Below, piece by piece: positions 61,118 to 64,000 of a stretch of DNA of 64,000 nt; the first letter of the stretch is position 1, and every line of letters begins with the position of its first letter. Location: NCBI RefSeq assembly GCF_003952425.1, contig NZ_CP034449.1, forward strand, positions 6,560,001 through 6,624,000. Reading direction: 5' to 3'. This DNA is from Mesorhizobium sp. M2A.F.Ca.ET.046.03.2.1. Its GTDB lineage: Bacteria > Pseudomonadota > Alphaproteobacteria > Rhizobiales > Rhizobiaceae. The notes below the pieces were generated by a model, which was not told where the DNA came from, did no database searches, and saw nothing but the letters and a program-made list of their open reading frames with translations. A program made the position numbers and the translations under genes.

Positions 61118-61309
61118 ATGCAGGTCATGCAACCGCGTCCGTCGGCAAAAATCCTGATGTTCCCGCTGGCAGGGCGCAAGTCTGCCTCAAATTTAGGCGC
61201 CAAGGCGAAATTCGCGGCAGAGCTTGCGACGCTTCGCGGCGAGCACGCCGACTTTGACGGCTGGTATCACGAAGCAGCCGTCGAGGAAGAAAATCAGCGC
61301 AAGAGCTGA
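61118..61309 (+). CDS. gstI: GstI, inhibitor of glnII translation (DUF2735 family)
   Basis: A 63-residue basic protein (MQVMQPRPSAKILMFPLAGRKSASN, then a short helical acidic tail) divergent from glnII. Both size and position match GstI of Rhizobium leguminosarum, which blocks glnII mRNA translation and is expressed oppositely to glnII. AAGGAGGT lies 5 nt before the ATG at 61118, settling the start; an upstream in-frame ATG at 61010 is not supported. A bidirectional terminator follows. Confidence 0.9.
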   Translation: MQVMQPRPSAKILMFPLAGRKSASNLGAKAKFAAELATLRGEHADFDGWYHEAAVEEENQRKS

Positions 61310-61332
61310 TCGCCCCTTAGGTTTTATGGACG

Positions 61333-61371
61333 AAAAAGCCCGGCGCGATCGCTCGCGCCGGGCTTTCTTTT
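61333..61371. terminator. bidirectional terminator between gstI and the MFS gene
   Basis: Perfect 13-bp stem AAGCCCGGCGCGA / TCGCGCCGGGCTT with loop TCGC, T-rich on + (TCTTTT) and five T on -, 27 nt after gstI and 18 nt after the MFS stop. Confidence 0.92.
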
Positions 61372-61388
61372 GGAGCAGATGACCGAGG

Positions 61389-63278
61389 TCAGTCCTTGGC
61401 GTGCAAGTCGGTGCCGAGCGTATCCCTGACGAAGATCATGCCGATGATCAGCGACATCGCCGCGATGATCACCGGGTACCAGAGACCGTAGTAGATATCG
61501 CCCTTGTAGGCGCTGAGCGCGAACACGGTCGCGGGCAGCAGGCCGCCGAACCAGCCGTTGCCGATATGGTAAGGCAACGACATGCCGGTGTAGCGGATGC
61601 GGGTCGGGAACATCTCGACCAGGATCGCGGCGATCGGCCCATAGACCATGGTCACGAACAGCACCAGGATGAACAGGATGCCGATCGTCATCGGCCAGTT
61701 GATGGCCGCCGGATCGGCGAACATGGCGAACGCGCCGCCGCCCGGTATGGTGTAGACCGTGACTTCCGTCGCACCGGCCGCCTCGTCCTTGGTCAGGACC
61801 TTGTCGGCGATCGCCTGCTCGGCCGGAACGGTGGCCTTCTCGCCGCCGCGGATCGTGGCTGCATCGAGCTTCAGTTCCGGATTGGCCGCGATGAAGGCGT
61901 CGAGCTTCTGGTCCGCCACCTTGGCCGCGGCGCGCTTCAGCGGATAGCCGCCGTCCTTCAGCGCCATGTTCACCGCCTTCTGGAAGACCCCCTCCTTGGC
62001 CTTGGCCTGATCGCCGGCGGCAACGGCATCATAAGACTCCACCGTCTCGTTGCCGATCTTGACCGTAGCCGCAGTTCCAGGCGCGGCCGTCGTGACGACG
62101 TCGTATGGCACCGAGTTCTTGGTCAAGAACGAGGTCGCGATATCGCAGGATGTCGTGAACTTCGCGGTGCCGACCGGGTTGAACTGGAACCTGCAGTCGC
62201 CGGGAGCCGCCGTCACCGTCGCGCGGGTGTTCTGCTGGGCGGTGGCCAGAGCCGGGTTGGCGGCCGAGGTCAACGCCTTGAACAGCGGGAAGGTGCAGAC
62301 GATGCCCAAGGCCAGTCCGGCCATGATGATCGGCTTGCGGCCGATCTTGTCGGACAGCCAGCCGAACACGACGAAGAAGATCGAGCCGATGGCAAGCGCG
62401 ATGGCGATCATGATGTTGACCGACTGGGCGTCGACCTTCAGCACGTTGGTGAGGAAGAAGAGAGCGTAGAACTGGCCGTTGTACCAGATCACGGCCTGGC
62501 CGGCGGTGAGGCCAAGCAGCGCCAGAAGGGCGATCTTGGCGTTCTTCCACTGGCCGAACGCCTCCGTCAGCGGCGCCTTGGAGCCCTTACCCTCGTCCTT
62601 CATACGCTGGAAGGTCGGCGACTCCGACAGCGACAGCCGAATCCAGACCGAAACGGCGAGCAGCAGGAAGGAAACGATGAAGGGAATGCGCCAGCCCCAG
62701 CTTGCATAGGTTTCCTTGCTGAGCGAGGCCTGCACGATCAGGATGACGATGAGCGACAGGAACAGACCGAGCGTCGCCGTGGTCTGGATCCATGAGGTGT
62801 AGTAACCACGGCGATCGTCGGGCGCATGCTCGGCGACATAGGTCGCGGCGCCGCCATATTCGCCCCCGAGCGCGAGGCCCTGCAGCATGCGCAGTCCGAT
62901 CAGGATCACCGGAGCCGCGATGCCCCAGCTCGCATAACCGGGCAGCAGGCCGACCAGGAAGGTCGACAGGCCCATGATCGTCATGGTGACGAGGAAGGTG
63001 TATTTGCGGCCGACGAGATCACCGATGCGGCCGAACACGAGCGCGCCGAACGGGCGCACCAGGAAGCCGGCGGCAAAGGCCAGCAGCGCGAAGATGTTGC
63101 GCGTCGCCTCCGGGATCGCCGGGCTGAAGAAGGTCGAGCCGATGAAGGCGGCCAGCGAACCGTAGAGATAGAAATCGTACCATTCGAAAACGGTGCCGAG
63201 CGATGAGGCGAAGATGACTTTCTTCTCCTCCCGCGTCATACCGCGGCTGGTTCCGCCGGCGGCCGATGCCATTGCCAT
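61389..63278 (-). CDS. MFS transporter, metabolite:H+ symporter (MHS) type, with large loop insertion
   Basis: A 629-residue 12-helix carrier. MHS signatures: FEWYDFYLYGSLAAF at TM1, GRIGDLVGRKYTF (motif A), RMLQGLALGGEYGGAATYVAEHA, and SDKIGRKPII in the second half. An extra region of about 190 residues (about 330-525), hydrophilic, with Cys in DCRFQF and TSCDIA, interrupts the C-terminal half before helices resume at WPMTIGILFILVLF. Relatives carry dicarboxylates, betaines or aromatic acids. The ATG at 63278 has GGAGG 8 nt upstream. Confidence 0.9.
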   Translation of the reverse strand: MAMASAAGGTSRGMTREEKKVIFASSLGTVFEWYDFYLYGSLAAFIGSTFFSPAIPEATRNIFALLAFAAGFLVRPFGALVFGRIGDLVGRKYTFLVTMTIMGLSTFLVGLLPGYASWGIAAPVILIGLRMLQGLALGGEYGGAATYVAEHAPDDRRGYYTSWIQTTATLGLFLSLIVILIVQASLSKETYASWGWRIPFIVSFLLLAVSVWIRLSLSESPTFQRMKDEGKGSKAPLTEAFGQWKNAKIALLALLGLTAGQAVIWYNGQFYALFFLTNVLKVDAQSVNIMIAIALAIGSIFFVVFGWLSDKIGRKPIIMAGLALGIVCTFPLFKALTSAANPALATAQQNTRATVTAAPGDCRFQFNPVGTAKFTTSCDIATSFLTKNSVPYDVVTTAAPGTAATVKIGNETVESYDAVAAGDQAKAKEGVFQKAVNMALKDGGYPLKRAAAKVADQKLDAFIAANPELKLDAATIRGGEKATVPAEQAIADKVLTKDEAAGATEVTVYTIPGGGAFAMFADPAAINWPMTIGILFILVLFVTMVYGPIAAILVEMFPTRIRYTGMSLPYHIGNGWFGGLLPATVFALSAYKGDIYYGLWYPVIIAAMSLIIGMIFVRDTLGTDLHAKD

Positions 63279-63556
63279 TTGAATATCCTCCCGTGAGATC
63301 CCGTCTGTCCTCGATGGCTGCGCGCCGCACTCCTCCGAACGCAGACTCAAAAACGCAGCCAACAAAGCAAAAAATGACAGAAATGACGGCCGAAAGGCAC
63401 CGCGACGATGGGATTATGACTTTGGTATTAGGTGCGGTGCGGGAGCGGCGCAGTGCCGGGAGCGGTTCATTTCCAGCGTTAGGCAACCAATCCGACGCAC
63501 ATCCTCTTTGAAAGGAGCGTTTTTCTCAGTATCCACGTGAAGCGTACGCCGTAGCC

Positions 63557-64000
63557 TTAACGATCGAGCGCCAACGTCTCGTCGTTGATTATCCCAAGAC
63601 GGGCTTCAATCATTGCTATCTCGTCGGGCGAGGCGGCACCAGACGCCTCTATCTCCATGAAGAGTTGCTCGAAGCCGCCCGGCGTTACTATTGCGAACAT
63701 CTGCCCGGGCTCGTCGCCAATGTTGCGCCAGCTGTGACGCACGTAAGGGGGCAGAACGACGACAGTGCCTGGAGGGGCATCGAATTCTTCGTCACCGCAC
63801 TGGAAAACGATAAGTCCCGCAAACCACCCTAAAAAACCTCTGTCTCGCGCGTGTGAGTGTGAGGGGGTCGGGCCTTTCCCAGGGAGAGTGAAAGTTTCCC
63901 ACATTCCGAATGCGCCGTTGGTCTCGGCGGCAGTGGCATGGACGACTACCTTCGCACCATGTGGCGCTTTGGCGAGGCGCTCGCTGCCCGGCGTGGAGAT
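63557..64000 (-). CDS. cupin-domain protein (5' end outside window)
   Basis: At least 148 residues, open to the right edge, so the start lies beyond it (an internal ATG is at 63904). A cupin fold is indicated by GMWETFTLPGKGPTPSHSHARD (HxH) and PPGTVVVLPPYVRHSWRNIGDEPGQMFAIVTPGGFEQLF. Between the two motifs the sequence RGFLGWFAGLIVFQCGDEEF lacks the usual acidic metal ligand, so metal binding may be altered. Function unknown. Confidence 0.75.
   Translation of the reverse strand: MSTPGSERLAKAPHGAKVVVHATAAETNGAFGMWETFTLPGKGPTPSHSHARDRGFLGWFAGLIVFQCGDEEFDAPPGTVVVLPPYVRHSWRNIGDEPGQMFAIVTPGGFEQLFMEIEASGAASPDEIAMIEARLGIINDETLALDR

Overview
The window reads as ordinary chromosomal DNA of a Rhizobiales alphaproteobacterium, most likely Mesorhizobium or a close Phyllobacteriaceae relative. 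The evidence is high-GC coding with short intergenic gaps, the order dusB-ntrB-ntrC-ntrY-ntrX-(dat)-hfq-hflX, a pyruvate dehydrogenase operon whose E1 beta carries its own lipoyl domain, a glnB-glnA pair next to a eukaryotic-type glnII with the divergent small gene gstI, and a palindromic intergenic repeat of a type I associate with Mesorhizobium. The genus is an inference. I see no prophage, insertion sequence, CRISPR array, rRNA or tRNA gene.

Layout. 1-4.2 kb: holB (cut by the left edge), metG, tatD and a PhnP-like hydrolase, tightly packed on +. 4.2-5.8 kb: a loose region with a dif/XerCD-like 28-bp site, a frameshifted small secreted protein and a frameshifted ureohydrolase. 5.8-9.3 kb (-): a PUA/EVE-like protein, an aldose epimerase, a Bax-inhibitor membrane protein, and an ECF sigma/anti-sigma pair. 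9.4-11.5 kb (+): an aromatic/aspartate aminotransferase and mazG. 11.5-21.6 kb (-): the nitrogen regulatory block dusB-ntrBC and ntrYX, then dat, hfq and hflX. 21.8-23.5 kb (+): ispDF and a pncC-type cinA. 23.5-33.5 kb (-): eno, ftsB, pdhA-pdhB-pdhC, an SGNH hydrolase, lpdA, a GlsB-like protein, lipA and ratA. Here the lipoate synthase sits beside the lipoyl enzymes it serves.

33.7-42.8 kb is a mixed region: a 40-residue lipoprotein, a PRC-barrel protein, kdsA, small conserved proteins, a type II NADH dehydrogenase, a 5-FTHF cyclo-ligase homologue, the aldR/ald alanine catabolic pair, a gene-free segment bounded by two outward-pointing terminators, DUF1203, the palindromic repeat and an OmpA-like protein. 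43-46.2 kb (-) is a sulfur/amino-acid operon cysK-alaX-sseA-GNAT joined by ATGA overlaps. 46.4-53.8 kb holds an SDR, an alpha/beta hydrolase, a DEAD-box helicase with DEGD instead of DEAD, pccB and two glycosyltransferases. 53.8-57.3 kb (-) holds nnr and a c-type haem protein gene with two frameshifts.

57.3-61.3 kb is the nitrogen assimilation block. glnB-glnA and glnII each have a clear sigma-54 -24/-12 promoter, and gstI is divergent from glnII. With ntrBC at 18-21 kb, this window holds both the regulators and several expected targets of the nitrogen response. It closes with an MHS-type MFS transporter and a cupin gene cut by the right edge.

The most unusual signals are the dif-like site, the terminator-bounded gene-free segment at 41.2-41.56 kb, a 16/17-bp element shared at equal distance upstream of the ntrBC and ntrYX operons, an ATGCA cluster before pdhA, and three genes with frameshifts (four shifts in all). 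I found no clear large undescribed system.
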